Assembly: GCA_965229935.1 (NCBI GenBank)
Contig: CBDDKB010000002.1
Location: 558,001 to 622,000, forward strand
Direction: 5' to 3'
Source: SPJN01 sp965229935
GTDB lineage: Bacteria; Pseudomonadota; Alphaproteobacteria; SPJN01
DNA length: 64,000 nucleotides
The position numbers and the translations under genes are program-made. A model generated the notes under the pieces. It ran no database searches. It saw nothing but the letters and a program-made list of their open reading frames with translations, and was not told the DNA's origin. Numbering within the stretch: the first letter of the stretch is position 1; each line of letters starts with the position of its first letter. Positions 23,701 to 32,799 of the stretch are shown here, piece by piece.

Positions 23701-23849
23701 GGCAGCGGCCCATCATCATCCAGCAGAATACGGGTCGCGGCCCCATCAGGGTCGTCGAACTGCCCATTCTGCAAGGCCCATAAAAACGCTCCAAGACCGA
23801 TCAGGCCAAGCGCGATTGCCAGCGGAACCATAAAGACCAACACACTCAT
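23697..23849 (-). CDS. ccoS: cbb3 oxidase maturation protein CcoS
   Basis: A 50-residue membrane protein: MSVLVFMVPLAIALGLIGLG, then FLWALQNGQFDDPDGAATRI. The WALxxGQFDDxxGxAxRIL motif is diagnostic of CcoS/FixS, needed for cofactor insertion into cbb3 oxidase. It overlaps ccoI upstream and the small Cys/His gene downstream by four bases each. Confidence 0.95.
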   Translation of the reverse strand: MSVLVFMVPLAIALGLIGLGAFLWALQNGQFDDPDGAATRILLDDDGPLP

Positions 23850-26053
23850 GACTTGATCCCCCTAGTGATGCGGAAACTGTTTAAGGTGACGATGATAGAG
23901 CTTGAGGACATTGCAAGTGCCGCAATAAGCGGCGTGACCTCGCCCGCCATGGCAAGGGGCACGGCCACCAGATTGTAACAAATGGCAAAGGTCACGTTCT
24001 GGCGGGCAAGGGTTGCTGCCTTTTTTGCGACCGATAGTAGGTGCGTGATGGCGCGCATGCTTTTGCCCTGAAATACAACGTCAGCAGCATTTTGCGCCAA
24101 GTCCGTCGCGGTGGAGGGGGAGAGCGATACATGCGCCCCGGCAAGGGCAGGACCATCATTCAACCCATCCCCGACCATCATCATATGATGGCCGTCTGTT
24201 TGCGCACTTTCCAGCCAGCTAAGTTTGTCCTTTGGCCTGATGGCGGCATGCCAATCAGTGATGCCAACCTCGTCCGCGATGCGTTTGACGGCCTGTTTAT
24301 GATCGCCGGACAATAGGGCGAGCTGGTAGCCATCCTGCTTCAATGACTTGATCGTGCGGGCCGCATCGGGGCGCAACATATCTTCGAACGGAATTAGTTG
24401 TGGAGCTTCGCTTGGCAATTTTAGCCAAAGGCGGGGGCGCGGGTCATCACCGGGTGAGGTGCCCCCGACCCAATCCCAGCGGCCCAATTTGGCCTCGCCT
24501 TCGGGTAGCATGGCGGACATGCCTGCACCGGGGGCTTCCATCACGTCTTTTAAGGGGGTGACTGAGGGCAAGGTTGCTGCCAAGGCCGCAGACAGGGAAC
24601 GGGCAAGGGGATGCATACTGCTGGCGGCAAGGCCTGCGGCAATTTCTTTAGCGCGATCACTTAAGTTGCTGATGTCGGGAACCGGCATCGGTTCGGTCAG
24701 CGTACCGGTCTTGTCAAAGGCGATCATGTCAACCTCTGCCAACCGTTCAAGGGCGGTCGGCGACTTGATAAACAGGCCAGCCTTCATCAATTGGGTTGAG
24801 GATAAGACCTGCACCACCGGGACAGCCAATGCCAACGCGCAAGGGCAGGTGATGACCAATACGGCGATCGTTATCTCCAGCGCCTCGGTCAGGGTGGCAT
24901 TGCCCAGGGTCAGCCAGAAGGTCAGCGATAGTAGGGCAAGGGCATGCACAACAGGCACATAGGCGCGCGCGATCCTATCCGCCAATACAACGATACGCCC
25001 GCGCTTTTGTTCGGCCAATTCCATCAGTCTGGTGATCTCGGCCAGTAATGTGTCGTCCTTGACCAATGTTGCGGTCATGGTAACAGGGCTGCCCAGATTG
25101 ATTGTCCCGGCATGGATTTTGTCACCCTGATCAACCATGCGCGGCGTCCGTTCGCCTGTGATCAATGAACAGTCGAGTTCGGTTGCCCCGGTGTCTATTG
25201 TGCCATCGACGGGGATTTTTCCTCCCGCGGGCACCATCAGCCGCATGCCCGGTTCAACCTGATCAGCAGGGATGATTGACATTGCGCCATCCGCCCCGAT
25301 GACATGGGCGCTTTCATGGCGCAGGGCAAGCAGGCGACTGACTGTGCTGCGTGCCTTGCCGCGCGCCCGCGTATCCAGCAAGCGGCCGATCAGCAGGAAG
25401 AACAGCAACATGGTTGCCGATTCAAACCAGACATGGGCCTGACCTTGTGTGATTTGCACAAGGCTAAGGCCGACAGCCAAGATGACCGCCAGCGAGATTG
25501 GCACATCCATATTGGTGCTGCGATTTTTCAGCACTGCCCATGCAGATTTGAAAAAGGGCATACCCGCATAGGCCGTGACAGGCACAGCAATAACAGCAGA
25601 CAAAAGGTTGAATAAGTGCCGCGTCGCGTCCTTATCCGCTGCCCCTGACCACATGGCGACAGACATCAGCATGATGTTGGCGGCGCCAAAACCCGCCACG
25701 GCCAATGCGCGCAGCAGGCTTTTTTCATGGGCCTTGTCGTGTTCCAACGGATCGGCTTGATCAAAAGGGGCGACGGGATAGCCCATCCCTTCGACCAGGG
25801 CAGCAAGCTGATTAATGCGGTCCCGCTTACCGGTCCAAGACAGGGCCAGACGGCCCGTTGTTAGATTGACCCGTGCATTTGTCACGTCAGGTTCGGCGGT
25901 CAAGGCACGCTCAATCCTGCCGATGCAGTTGGCGCAGTGCACCCCCTCCACCAACAGGGTCAGGCTGTGCTGATTGCCTGATCGGTCATCATCATGGACA
26001 TAGGGGACAAAGTCCCGATCAAGCATGCCGCCGTTTACCGCGATGTCAGTCAT
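23846..26053 (-). CDS. ccoI: CcoI/FixI copper-transporting P-type ATPase
   Basis: A P1B-type ATPase exporting copper for cbb3 oxidase assembly. The 735-residue protein has an N-terminal heavy-metal domain with GVHCANC (Cys40, Cys43), eight or so membrane helices, the intramembrane CPC in ITCPCALALAVP, the phosphorylation motif DKTGTLTEP, a nucleotide-binding HP dipeptide (SMHPLARS) and GDGLNDGPAL. The ATG at 26053 is chosen because it overlaps the end of the ccoH gene by 8 bases and starts the family-like sequence. Upstream in-frame TTG and ATG codons are possible but would overlap ccoH more. Confidence 0.94.
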   Translation of the reverse strand: MTDIAVNGGMLDRDFVPYVHDDDRSGNQHSLTLLVEGVHCANCIGRIERALTAEPDVTNARVNLTTGRLALSWTGKRDRINQLAALVEGMGYPVAPFDQADPLEHDKAHEKSLLRALAVAGFGAANIMLMSVAMWSGAADKDATRHLFNLLSAVIAVPVTAYAGMPFFKSAWAVLKNRSTNMDVPISLAVILAVGLSLVQITQGQAHVWFESATMLLFFLLIGRLLDTRARGKARSTVSRLLALRHESAHVIGADGAMSIIPADQVEPGMRLMVPAGGKIPVDGTIDTGATELDCSLITGERTPRMVDQGDKIHAGTINLGSPVTMTATLVKDDTLLAEITRLMELAEQKRGRIVVLADRIARAYVPVVHALALLSLTFWLTLGNATLTEALEITIAVLVITCPCALALAVPVVQVLSSTQLMKAGLFIKSPTALERLAEVDMIAFDKTGTLTEPMPVPDISNLSDRAKEIAAGLAASSMHPLARSLSAALAATLPSVTPLKDVMEAPGAGMSAMLPEGEAKLGRWDWVGGTSPGDDPRPRLWLKLPSEAPQLIPFEDMLRPDAARTIKSLKQDGYQLALLSGDHKQAVKRIADEVGITDWHAAIRPKDKLSWLESAQTDGHHMMMVGDGLNDGPALAGAHVSLSPSTATDLAQNAADVVFQGKSMRAITHLLSVAKKAATLARQNVTFAICYNLVAVPLAMAGEVTPLIAALAMSSSSIIVTLNSFRITRGIKS

Positions 26054-26216
26054 TAGCGTGGACGGTCTCATACTCTGTTGAAAAACCGGGGAAGCTTTCC
26101 ATGGCAACGCCGATCATAATGCCATTGGCGGCAAAGACCGCGACAAAGGCCAGAACGAACAGCCAGGGGATCATGCTTTTTTGGGCTTCAGGTTTGATTG
26201 GTTCTGTTGAAGGCAT
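26046..26216 (-). CDS. ccoH: Short CcoH/FixH-like protein
   Basis: A 56-residue single-span protein between ccoG and ccoI, the invariable place of ccoH/fixH. The segment WLFVLAFVAVFAANGIMIGV followed by AMESFPGFSTE matches the FixH N-terminal helix and the (S/T)FPGL(V/S)TE motif. Typical FixH proteins are about 150 residues with a periplasmic beta domain after this point. Here the frame ends naturally 12 residues past the motif, and ccoI starts on top of the stop, so there is no room for the missing domain. It is therefore a minimal version rather than a frameshift. Confidence 0.8.
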   Translation of the reverse strand: MPSTEPIKPEAQKSMIPWLFVLAFVAVFAANGIMIGVAMESFPGFSTEYETVHAND

Positions 26217-26231
26217 GGAACCTACTCTCTA

Positions 26232-27653
26232 TTAACGGGCCGGGCGTCTAAAGACGGCGGGCTCTTCGACGATTTTACCGCTGTCGAGATCGGTAAGACG
26301 CATCGTAAATTGTTGCGCCGGGGGGCCGACCGCTGCAGCGATCACATGAGTGTGGATTGTGGTGACTTTGTCGGCTTGTGCATTGATCTCTATCAAGCCG
26401 CTTACCTTTCCTTCGTAAAGGCCTGAAACTTCTAGAGAAAAGCGTTTTTCTTCATGCGCCTTATTCATCAGCTTCAAGGTATAGCCATTGCGAATCGTGC
26501 CATCGGACAAGGTGACATAAAGCGGGGCGCGATCTGCCAAAATGTCGAAGGCTACGGGCGCGCGCGTGACAAGTCCAGCAAGCAGCAAGCTGCCAGTTAC
26601 AAACAGTAACATTGCATAGATCACTGTGCGCGGACGCAGGATCTTCCACGTGCGGGCAATGCCGTCGCGTAACAGGGTGCGGTTCCGTTCCGTGTCATGG
26701 CGGATCAGATAGTTTGGCCGATCAAGCTTTGCCATGACCCCATTACAGGCATCGACACACAGGCCGCAATTAATGCATTCAAGCTGTATGCCGTCGCGAA
26801 TATCAATGCCTGTTGGGCAAACCTCAACACACAGGTTGCAGTCAACGCAGTCGCCAACAGGTTCACCCGCGGCGAGCGCGCGTTTGGCGTGGCGTGTGCG
26901 TGGTTCGCCCCGCCAGTCTTCGTAACTGACAGTTAATGTGTCTTCATCAAGCATGGCGGCCTGAAAACGCGGCCACGGGCACATATAGGTGCAGACTTGT
27001 TCACGGGCCCAGCCACCAAGTAGGTAGGTCGTGGTGGTAAACATGCCAATTGTGAAATAGGTGCCGCTGCCTGCCTGTCCGGTTAGAATGGCGGGCAGGG
27101 CAGTGGGCGCATCGGCGAAATAGAAAATCCATGCGCCGCCTGTTGCTACCGCGATTAAAAGCCAGACGGAATGTTTGGCAATTTTTCTAAACGCCTTATC
27201 GAATGTAAAGGGGCCCTCATCGCGTTTGCGGCGCTTGGGGCCATCCCCTTCGATACGCCGTTCAATCAGCATGAACAAATCGGTCCAGACTGTTTGCGGG
27301 CAGGCATAGGCGCACCAAACACGCCCCACCAATGAGGTGACGAAGAATAGGCCAAGGGCGGCAAAGACCAGCAACCCGGTCAGCAGGTAAATGTCCTGCG
27401 GCCAGATATCGATGAAGAAGAAATAGGCCTTGCGGTGAGCCATATCGATCAGAATAGCCTGATCAGGCAGATTTTCGCCCCTGTCCCAACGCAGCCAAGG
27501 CGCGGTGTAATAGATCGTCAGGGTGATGATCAACATCGCCCATTTGATGCGCCGGAATGTACCTTGAACAGCGCGGGGATAGGGTTTTTTGCGTTTTTCG
27601 AAATATTTCAGATGATGGTTTTCATCCAAACCTGTTTCGAGCTGGGCGGTCAT
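26232..27653 (-). CDS. ccoG: CcoG/FixG iron-sulfur accessory protein
   Basis: A 473-residue membrane protein for cbb3 assembly, linked in known systems to reduction of copper. It has about five helices, cysteine motifs RVWCAYACPQTVW and CTYMCPWPRFQ in the membrane part, and two 4Fe-4S motifs: CVDCNLCVEVCPTGIDIRDG and CINCGLCVDACNGVM. The FixG Ig-like domain occupies the last 110 residues. AGGAGG lies upstream. The start overlaps the ccoP stop. The full-length periplasmic domain here contrasts with the clipped CcoH next door. Confidence 0.95.
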   Translation of the reverse strand: MTAQLETGLDENHHLKYFEKRKKPYPRAVQGTFRRIKWAMLIITLTIYYTAPWLRWDRGENLPDQAILIDMAHRKAYFFFIDIWPQDIYLLTGLLVFAALGLFFVTSLVGRVWCAYACPQTVWTDLFMLIERRIEGDGPKRRKRDEGPFTFDKAFRKIAKHSVWLLIAVATGGAWIFYFADAPTALPAILTGQAGSGTYFTIGMFTTTTYLLGGWAREQVCTYMCPWPRFQAAMLDEDTLTVSYEDWRGEPRTRHAKRALAAGEPVGDCVDCNLCVEVCPTGIDIRDGIQLECINCGLCVDACNGVMAKLDRPNYLIRHDTERNRTLLRDGIARTWKILRPRTVIYAMLLFVTGSLLLAGLVTRAPVAFDILADRAPLYVTLSDGTIRNGYTLKLMNKAHEEKRFSLEVSGLYEGKVSGLIEINAQADKVTTIHTHVIAAAVGPPAQQFTMRLTDLDSGKIVEEPAVFRRPAR

Positions 27654-28528
27654 AGACCTGCGTCCTCCTGTAAACCACCCCCCAGATTGTGAACATAGAT
27701 GGCAAGCATCTTGATCGTGACGGGATCAAGGCGGCCCTCCCAAGCCGGCATAACCCCATGTTGCGGTTTGCTGATCTGCTTCAAGATTGCAGCAGTGTCA
27801 TTGCCATAGATCCAGATGGCGTCATTAAGGGATGGCGCACCTGTATCTTCGATTGCGGTGCCGTCTTCTCCATGACAGCTTGCGCAATTGTCTTGATAGA
27901 GTGTCTCACCCATTGCGGCCTTTGCGACGTCGCCCTTGCCGGTGAAGCTTGCAACATAATGGGCAATGGCAATCCGCTCTTTTTGCGGCAGTATTTCGCC
28001 ATAGGCAGGCATTTCAGCGTAACGCTCATCTTCATGGCCTGACCGGATGCCGACGCGGATGGTTTCGTGGATGGCAGTTAATGTGCCGCCCCAAATCCAA
28101 TCATCATCTGCCAGCACGGGGTAACCGGGCCGACCGCCGCCGCCATTGCCATGACAGGGGGCGCAGTTTTCAGCAAAGGATGCAGCCCCACCGCGCAATG
28201 CAAAAGTGCGCAGGGTTTCATCCTGCTCTACCTTTGCTGCATCCGCATCCGCGATTTGCTGCATAATGTCGGCGCGGCCTTCCTCGCGCAGTGCCAATTC
28301 AGTGGCAAGTGATTCCCGTTGGTCCCACCCCAAAACGCCTTGAGTTGCCCCCTCGCTAAGGGGGATGGCGGGGTAAAGGATGACATAGACGATGCTGTAA
28401 ACAATGCTGGCGACAAAGACCCAAACCCACCATGAGGGGATGGGCGTGTTCAATTCACGAATGCCATCCCATTCATGGCCTGTTGTTTCAGTGCCAGTGT
28501 AGCTGTCTTTTTCTATTTTTGTCGGCAT
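27650..28528 (-). CDS. ccoP: cbb3 cytochrome c oxidase subunit III (dihaem)
   Basis: A 292-residue membrane-anchored dihaem cytochrome c carrying electrons to CcoO/CcoN. The conserved N-terminal helix follows HEWDGIRELNTPIPSWWV. The first haem site is CAPCH (Cys122-His126) and the second CASCH (Cys215-His219). Candidate Met axial ligands lie in YAEMPAYG and QHGVMPAW. It follows ccoQ by three bases and overlaps ccoG. Confidence 0.97.
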   Translation of the reverse strand: MPTKIEKDSYTGTETTGHEWDGIRELNTPIPSWWVWVFVASIVYSIVYVILYPAIPLSEGATQGVLGWDQRESLATELALREEGRADIMQQIADADAAKVEQDETLRTFALRGGAASFAENCAPCHGNGGGGRPGYPVLADDDWIWGGTLTAIHETIRVGIRSGHEDERYAEMPAYGEILPQKERIAIAHYVASFTGKGDVAKAAMGETLYQDNCASCHGEDGTAIEDTGAPSLNDAIWIYGNDTAAILKQISKPQHGVMPAWEGRLDPVTIKMLAIYVHNLGGGLQEDAGL

Positions 28529-28531
28529 GGA

Positions 28532-28708
28532 TCAATCCTCAGCGTCGGGAAGACGGTCATCATTAAGGGGAATGCGGCCATGTTCTTCCATCCGGCTTTT
28601 GTTCATCGGATGGTAAGCAAACACGATCACGATCAGGAACAGCAGCATCAACCATGCGCCCCAATAATCGCGGGCATGAAAGCTGAGCATGTCAAAAAAT
28701 TCTGCCAT
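28532..28708 (-). CDS. ccoQ: cbb3 oxidase subunit CcoQ
   Basis: A 58-residue single-span protein. A short N-terminus (MAEFFDMLSFHARDYWG) precedes the helix AWLMLLFLIVIVFAYHP and a polar tail. Size, position between ccoO and ccoP and the overall pattern identify CcoQ/FixQ, which stabilises the cbb3 complex. Three bases separate it from ccoP. Confidence 0.9.
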   Translation of the reverse strand: MAEFFDMLSFHARDYWGAWLMLLFLIVIVFAYHPMNKSRMEEHGRIPLNDDRLPDAED

Positions 28709-28717
28709 GATACGCTC

Positions 28718-29446
28718 CTATTGTTTTAGCTGTTCAGGCGTGACGGTTGAAAAATCAACCATGCGGCCCAGAATTTGCATATAGGCGATCAGCGCATCCA
28801 TTTCGGTTACCTGATCTGGATTGCCGTCAAAATCGCCTGTTGCGGCATTGGGGTAGCGCGCCAGCAAATCGTCCCAATCAGCATCGGGATTGGCCTGCAA
28901 CAACAAGTCTGCCCGTGCCATTTCAATCTGTTCGTCAGTGTAGGGAACGCCGACGGTACGGTTCGCTTTCAGGTGATCGGCAATTTCCCAATCGCGCAGG
29001 CCTTTCCCTGCAAGAAAGCTGTAGGCAGGCATAATGCTTTCAGGCACAACTTCGCGCGGGTTTAGAAAATGGGCGGCATGCCATTGGTTGGAATATTTGC
29101 CGCCAACCCGGGCAAGGTCAGGCCCTGTCCGTTTTGACCCCCACTGAAACGGGTGGTCATAGCGGCTTTCCGCAGCCAGTGAATAATGGCCATAGCGGTC
29201 AACTTCATCGCGGAACGGACGGATCTGTTGTGAATGACAGGTATAGCAACCTTCACGGATATAGATATTACGACCCGTCAGCTCCAGCGGGGAGTAGGGG
29301 CGCACCCCTTCCACCCGCTCAAGCGTTTTATCGATAGTGAACAGGGGCACAATTTCCACAAGTCCACCGATAGAGATGGTGAGAACTGTCAGGATCGCCA
29401 AAAGGCCGACAGACCGTTCAATCTTGGAATGGTTCAGGATGCTCAT
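28718..29446 (-). CDS. ccoO: cbb3 cytochrome c oxidase subunit II (monohaem)
   Basis: A 242-residue membrane-anchored cytochrome c. One N-terminal helix (VGLLAILTVLTISIGGLVEI) is followed by GRNIYIREGCYTCHSQQIRP with haem ligands Cys67, Cys70 and His71, and the Met ligand region MPAYSFL. It starts on the last base of the ccoN stop. Confidence 0.97.
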   Translation of the reverse strand: MSILNHSKIERSVGLLAILTVLTISIGGLVEIVPLFTIDKTLERVEGVRPYSPLELTGRNIYIREGCYTCHSQQIRPFRDEVDRYGHYSLAAESRYDHPFQWGSKRTGPDLARVGGKYSNQWHAAHFLNPREVVPESIMPAYSFLAGKGLRDWEIADHLKANRTVGVPYTDEQIEMARADLLLQANPDADWDDLLARYPNAATGDFDGNPDQVTEMDALIAYMQILGRMVDFSTVTPEQLKQ

Positions 29447-30903
29447 TATCCAATCTCCACAGGTTTGATGCTTGCGGCTTTGGTTTCACGCGGCGGATTG
29501 ATGGTCAGATACAGATTGCCGACCATAATCAATGCGCCGATCAGGAAGCAGGCGCCGCCAGCAGCACGAATGACATAGAAGGGGAACATCGCCTCGACCG
29601 TTTCGATGAAGCTATATTCAAGGAAGCCCAGCGCATCATAGGTGCGCCACATCAGGCCTTGCATGATGCCAGATACCCACATGGCGGTGATGTAAAGCAC
29701 GATGCCCACAGTGGCGATCCAGAAGTGCCATGACACAGCGCGCGTGGAATAAAGGCCTGCGCGGTTCCACAGTTTCGGCACCAGATGATAGATCGCGCCA
29801 AAGCTGACAAAGGCAACCCAGCCAAGTGCGCCGGAATGCACATGCCCGATGGTCCAGTCGGTGTAATGGCTCAACGCATTGACAGGCTTAATCGACATGA
29901 CGGGGCCTTCAAATGTGCTCATCCCATAGAACCCGACAGAGGCAACGAGGAAGCGCAGCACAGGATCAGTGCGCAGCTTGTGCCAGGCGCCTGACAGGGT
30001 CATCAACCCGTTGATCATGCCGCCCCAGCTAGGCATCCACAGCATGACTGAAAAGACCATGCCGAGCGTTTGTGCCCATTCGGGGAGAGAGGTGTAGTGC
30101 AGATGATGCGGGCCAGCCCAGATATACAGGAAGATCAAGGCCCAAAAATGCACGATAGACAGACGATAGGAATAGACCGGACGGTCTGCCTGTTTCGGTA
30201 CGAAGTAATACATGATGGCGAGGAAGCCAGCGGTCAGGAAGAAGCCCACTGCATTATGGCCGTACCACCACTGGATCAGCGCACCCTGTACCCCGGCAAA
30301 AACGGAGTAGGAGTGAACACCGTTGATTGCCACCGGAACGGATAGGTTGTTCACGATATGCAGGACGGCAATCGTCAGGATGAAGGCAAGGTAGAACCAG
30401 TTGGCGACATAAATATGCGGTTCGCGCCGCTTTATCAGCGTCCCTGCAAAGGCAACTAGATAAACCACCCACACAATGGTCAGCCACAGATCGGCATACC
30501 ATTCTGGTTCGGCATATTCCTTGCCCTGCGTGATGCCCATCAAATAGCCGGTTGCAGCCATGACGATAAAGGCCTGGTAGCCCCAGAACACAAACATGGC
30601 GAGCGATTCGCCACCAAACAGACGGGCGCGGCAGGTCCGCTGCACCACATAAAAGGATGTCGCCATCAGCGCATTACCGCCAAAGGCAAAAATAGCAGCC
30701 GATGTATGGACAGGGCGCATGCGCCCAAAACTTAGCCACGCGATATCAAAATTCAGCGCGGGCCATGCCAGTTGGCAGGCAATCAAAAGCCCCACCAAAA
30801 AGGCTGCGATGCCCCAAAATACTGTGGCGATGGTAAACAGGCGCACTGCATTGTCCGCATAGGTTAGCGGCGCGGCCTGATCATTAGGAATGGCATGTGA
30901 CAC
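29446..30903 (-). CDS. ccoN: cbb3 cytochrome c oxidase subunit I (catalytic)
   Basis: The haem-copper catalytic subunit reducing O2 to water with high affinity. The 485-residue protein has about twelve helices. The haem b/b3 and CuB ligands are seen in GHNAVGFFL, GPHHLHYTSLPEW and HVHSGALGWVAFV. It starts with GTG at 30903, the only plausible start, preceded by GAGGGGAGA. A perfect FNR box is centred about 88 bases upstream, inside the 3' end of the neighbouring kinase gene. Overlaps and tiny gaps make ccoNOQPGHIS plus one extra small gene a single operon. Confidence 0.97.
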   Translation of the reverse strand: MSHAIPNDQAAPLTYADNAVRLFTIATVFWGIAAFLVGLLIACQLAWPALNFDIAWLSFGRMRPVHTSAAIFAFGGNALMATSFYVVQRTCRARLFGGESLAMFVFWGYQAFIVMAATGYLMGITQGKEYAEPEWYADLWLTIVWVVYLVAFAGTLIKRREPHIYVANWFYLAFILTIAVLHIVNNLSVPVAINGVHSYSVFAGVQGALIQWWYGHNAVGFFLTAGFLAIMYYFVPKQADRPVYSYRLSIVHFWALIFLYIWAGPHHLHYTSLPEWAQTLGMVFSVMLWMPSWGGMINGLMTLSGAWHKLRTDPVLRFLVASVGFYGMSTFEGPVMSIKPVNALSHYTDWTIGHVHSGALGWVAFVSFGAIYHLVPKLWNRAGLYSTRAVSWHFWIATVGIVLYITAMWVSGIMQGLMWRTYDALGFLEYSFIETVEAMFPFYVIRAAGGACFLIGALIMVGNLYLTINPPRETKAASIKPVEIG

Positions 30904-30954
30904 GTTTCCGGTCTCCCCTCATGTCGCGGTTCCGACTCAAGCGTCGGATCGCGG

Positions 30955-32628
30955 CTATGAGACCGAATTGCAGCAGTCGATGCGTTGATCCAAATCAAGT
31001 GCGACCCTATGGCCGCATTCTACTAAGGTATGAAAGGCCTTGTTGCGGATACAGGTTTTGTCGCCATCACTGTTCAGGCTCAACCACGCCTGCGGCACAA
31101 TGCACGTGCCTTCCTGGCTGCGGACAATATTCACATCAGCGTCGGAGGCATCATTGTTTCGTTCAGCAACCCGGTTAACCCGCAGTTGCAGCGGCGCGCT
31201 AAGCCAAATGCCTGTAAATGGCACGTCACAGTCGGTTGCCAAATCATGTGCGGCCTTCCGCTCAGCCTCGTCCGCGAACACAGCATCCATGATGACAGCC
31301 ATGCCAGCCTTTAGTGCGGCCCGTGCTTGGTCGATCATGGTTTGATAAACCACTTGCGACGCCTCTTTCGTATAGGCGCTGGGGGGCAGGGGTGTCAGCG
31401 GGTCAATATTGTGCAGCCGTTTGCGCACCACATCAGATCTGATGTGTACCGCGCCAGCAGCGCCGCCAATATGGGGTGCCAGATTGCGCGCCAATGTTGT
31501 TTTGCCAGATCCTGACAGCCCGCCGACAATGATCAAAGACGGTTTTGCTTGGTTCAAGCACTGTTCGGCCAGATCAAGATAATGCCGCGCCTCGCGCCGG
31601 GCTGCTTGCTTTTCGTCCGGTTGGTCTACGATCGCCAGCCGCGTATAGGCTACGCGCGCCCTGATCAGGGCCCTTGCTGCCATATAAAGCCCGATCAGGC
31701 CGCAATCTTCATATCGATTGAAAAAGGGCAGATAGGTGTTCATGGCATTGTTAGCGAGGTCTGTGTGCCCGCGGGCAATCAGGTCCATCCACAAAAAGGC
31801 GACATCATATAGGCAGTCAATATTGCTGATGGTTTGGTTGAACTCTACCGCGTCAAACAATGTGGGCTTGCCATCAAACAGGCAAATATTGGCAAGGTGC
31901 AGATCGCCATGGCAATGCCTGACCAAACTGTCAGTCAGCCGCGCGTCCAACCGTGATTCAAAGCCGGTGATCTGTGCTGCCATAATCGTGGCGATGCGGG
32001 TTAGCTGCATAATTGTGTCTGGGTCATGCTGACGGGATAGGGCGGCTATAGTCTCGCTCACCATCTCGTTAAACCGCCTGCAACCACCGCCATGCGCTTC
32101 ATTTGCAGCAACAGGCTGTGCCGCACCATGCGTGGCGGCGATCAGGCGACTTGTTTCTTCAATCAGCGTGCGTGACAGGCTGTCCTGTTCGGCCATATGA
32201 GACAATAGGGCGTCATCGTCAAAGCGATGCATGACAACCGCCCAATCGCAAACTGTGCTTGGGTCAACAGTGTCACAGTCAGCCAGTTTGACCTGACCGT
32301 CCTTGGTTTTGACAAGCGGTGCGCACCGATCATAAAGCGCCGGAGACAAGGTTCGGTTGATTTCGAATTCGCGCTGACAGGCGGTTTCACGTTTGGCCAG
32401 CGTCGAATAGTCCAGATAAGGATAGCGGACAGCGCGCTTGACCTTAAAGGCATGATCGCCTGCAAGAAAAATCACGGACGCGTGGGTGTCTATACGTGTC
32501 ACTTGACCTGACAGCTCCTGAGACAGCTCCTCTGGCAGCCCTTCGGCAAATTTCCGCAAATTATCGGCCTGCGCGGCAAGTTCACGCGCCAATTTTTCGG
32601 GGAATTTTGTGATGGCTGACTGGTCCAT
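30955..32628 (-). CDS. Fused aminoglycoside-phosphotransferase-like / P-loop kinase protein
   Basis: A 557-residue two-domain protein. Residues about 45-330 resemble the APH kinase fold, with VIFLAGDHAFKVKRAV (Lys of the ATP site), RHCHGDLHLANICLF (catalytic Asp242) and LFDAVEFN. Residues about 362-520 form an AAA/gluconate-kinase-like domain with the P-loop GLSGSGKT (370-377). The architecture is common (COG2187 joined to COG0645) but no substrate is established. The ATG at 32628 starts the family sequence; longer alternatives lack ribosome-binding sites. An FNR box lies 72 bases upstream, and the 3' end hides the ccoN FNR box, so it belongs to the low-oxygen regulon. Confidence 0.85.
   Translation of the reverse strand: MDQSAITKFPEKLARELAAQADNLRKFAEGLPEELSQELSGQVTRIDTHASVIFLAGDHAFKVKRAVRYPYLDYSTLAKRETACQREFEINRTLSPALYDRCAPLVKTKDGQVKLADCDTVDPSTVCDWAVVMHRFDDDALLSHMAEQDSLSRTLIEETSRLIAATHGAAQPVAANEAHGGGCRRFNEMVSETIAALSRQHDPDTIMQLTRIATIMAAQITGFESRLDARLTDSLVRHCHGDLHLANICLFDGKPTLFDAVEFNQTISNIDCLYDVAFLWMDLIARGHTDLANNAMNTYLPFFNRYEDCGLIGLYMAARALIRARVAYTRLAIVDQPDEKQAARREARHYLDLAEQCLNQAKPSLIIVGGLSGSGKTTLARNLAPHIGGAAGAVHIRSDVVRKRLHNIDPLTPLPPSAYTKEASQVVYQTMIDQARAALKAGMAVIMDAVFADEAERKAAHDLATDCDVPFTGIWLSAPLQLRVNRVAERNNDASDADVNIVRSQEGTCIVPQAWLSLNSDGDKTCIRNKAFHTLVECGHRVALDLDQRIDCCNSVS
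30985..30998. promoter_or_regulatory. FNR box for ccoN
   Basis: TTGATCCAAATCAA is a perfect TTGAT-N4-ATCAA palindrome. It lies inside the last codons of the minus-strand kinase gene (encoding part of LDLDQR) and 82 bases before the ccoN GTG, a suitable distance for a class II FNR-dependent promoter. Confidence 0.85.
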
Positions 32629-32699
32629 AATCGGTGCTTCTGTGCAGTTTCGGGACGAATTGATGATGCCAGTCATGACTGTTTTTTGACACCAATGCA

Positions 32700-32713
32700 T
32701 TGATCAAGATCAA
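32700..32713. promoter_or_regulatory. FNR box between kinase gene and fnr
   Basis: TTGATCAAGATCAA, a perfect FNR palindrome, lies in the divergent region: 72 bases from the kinase start and 87 bases from the fnr start. It could activate the kinase gene and autoregulate fnr. Confidence 0.85.
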
Positions 32714-32799
32714 CAATTTGCGATTGATTAACGATCAGCGTGCAAAATGGCGGGGTGCGGCAAGCCGCGCATGACAAACGGCTGGCAGGGGATTAAGCT

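Noticed and set aside
26046..26216. Frameshift as the cause of the short CcoH
   Set aside because: ccoI begins over the stop codon and its first residues are genuine, so there is no orphan sequence that could encode the missing domain.
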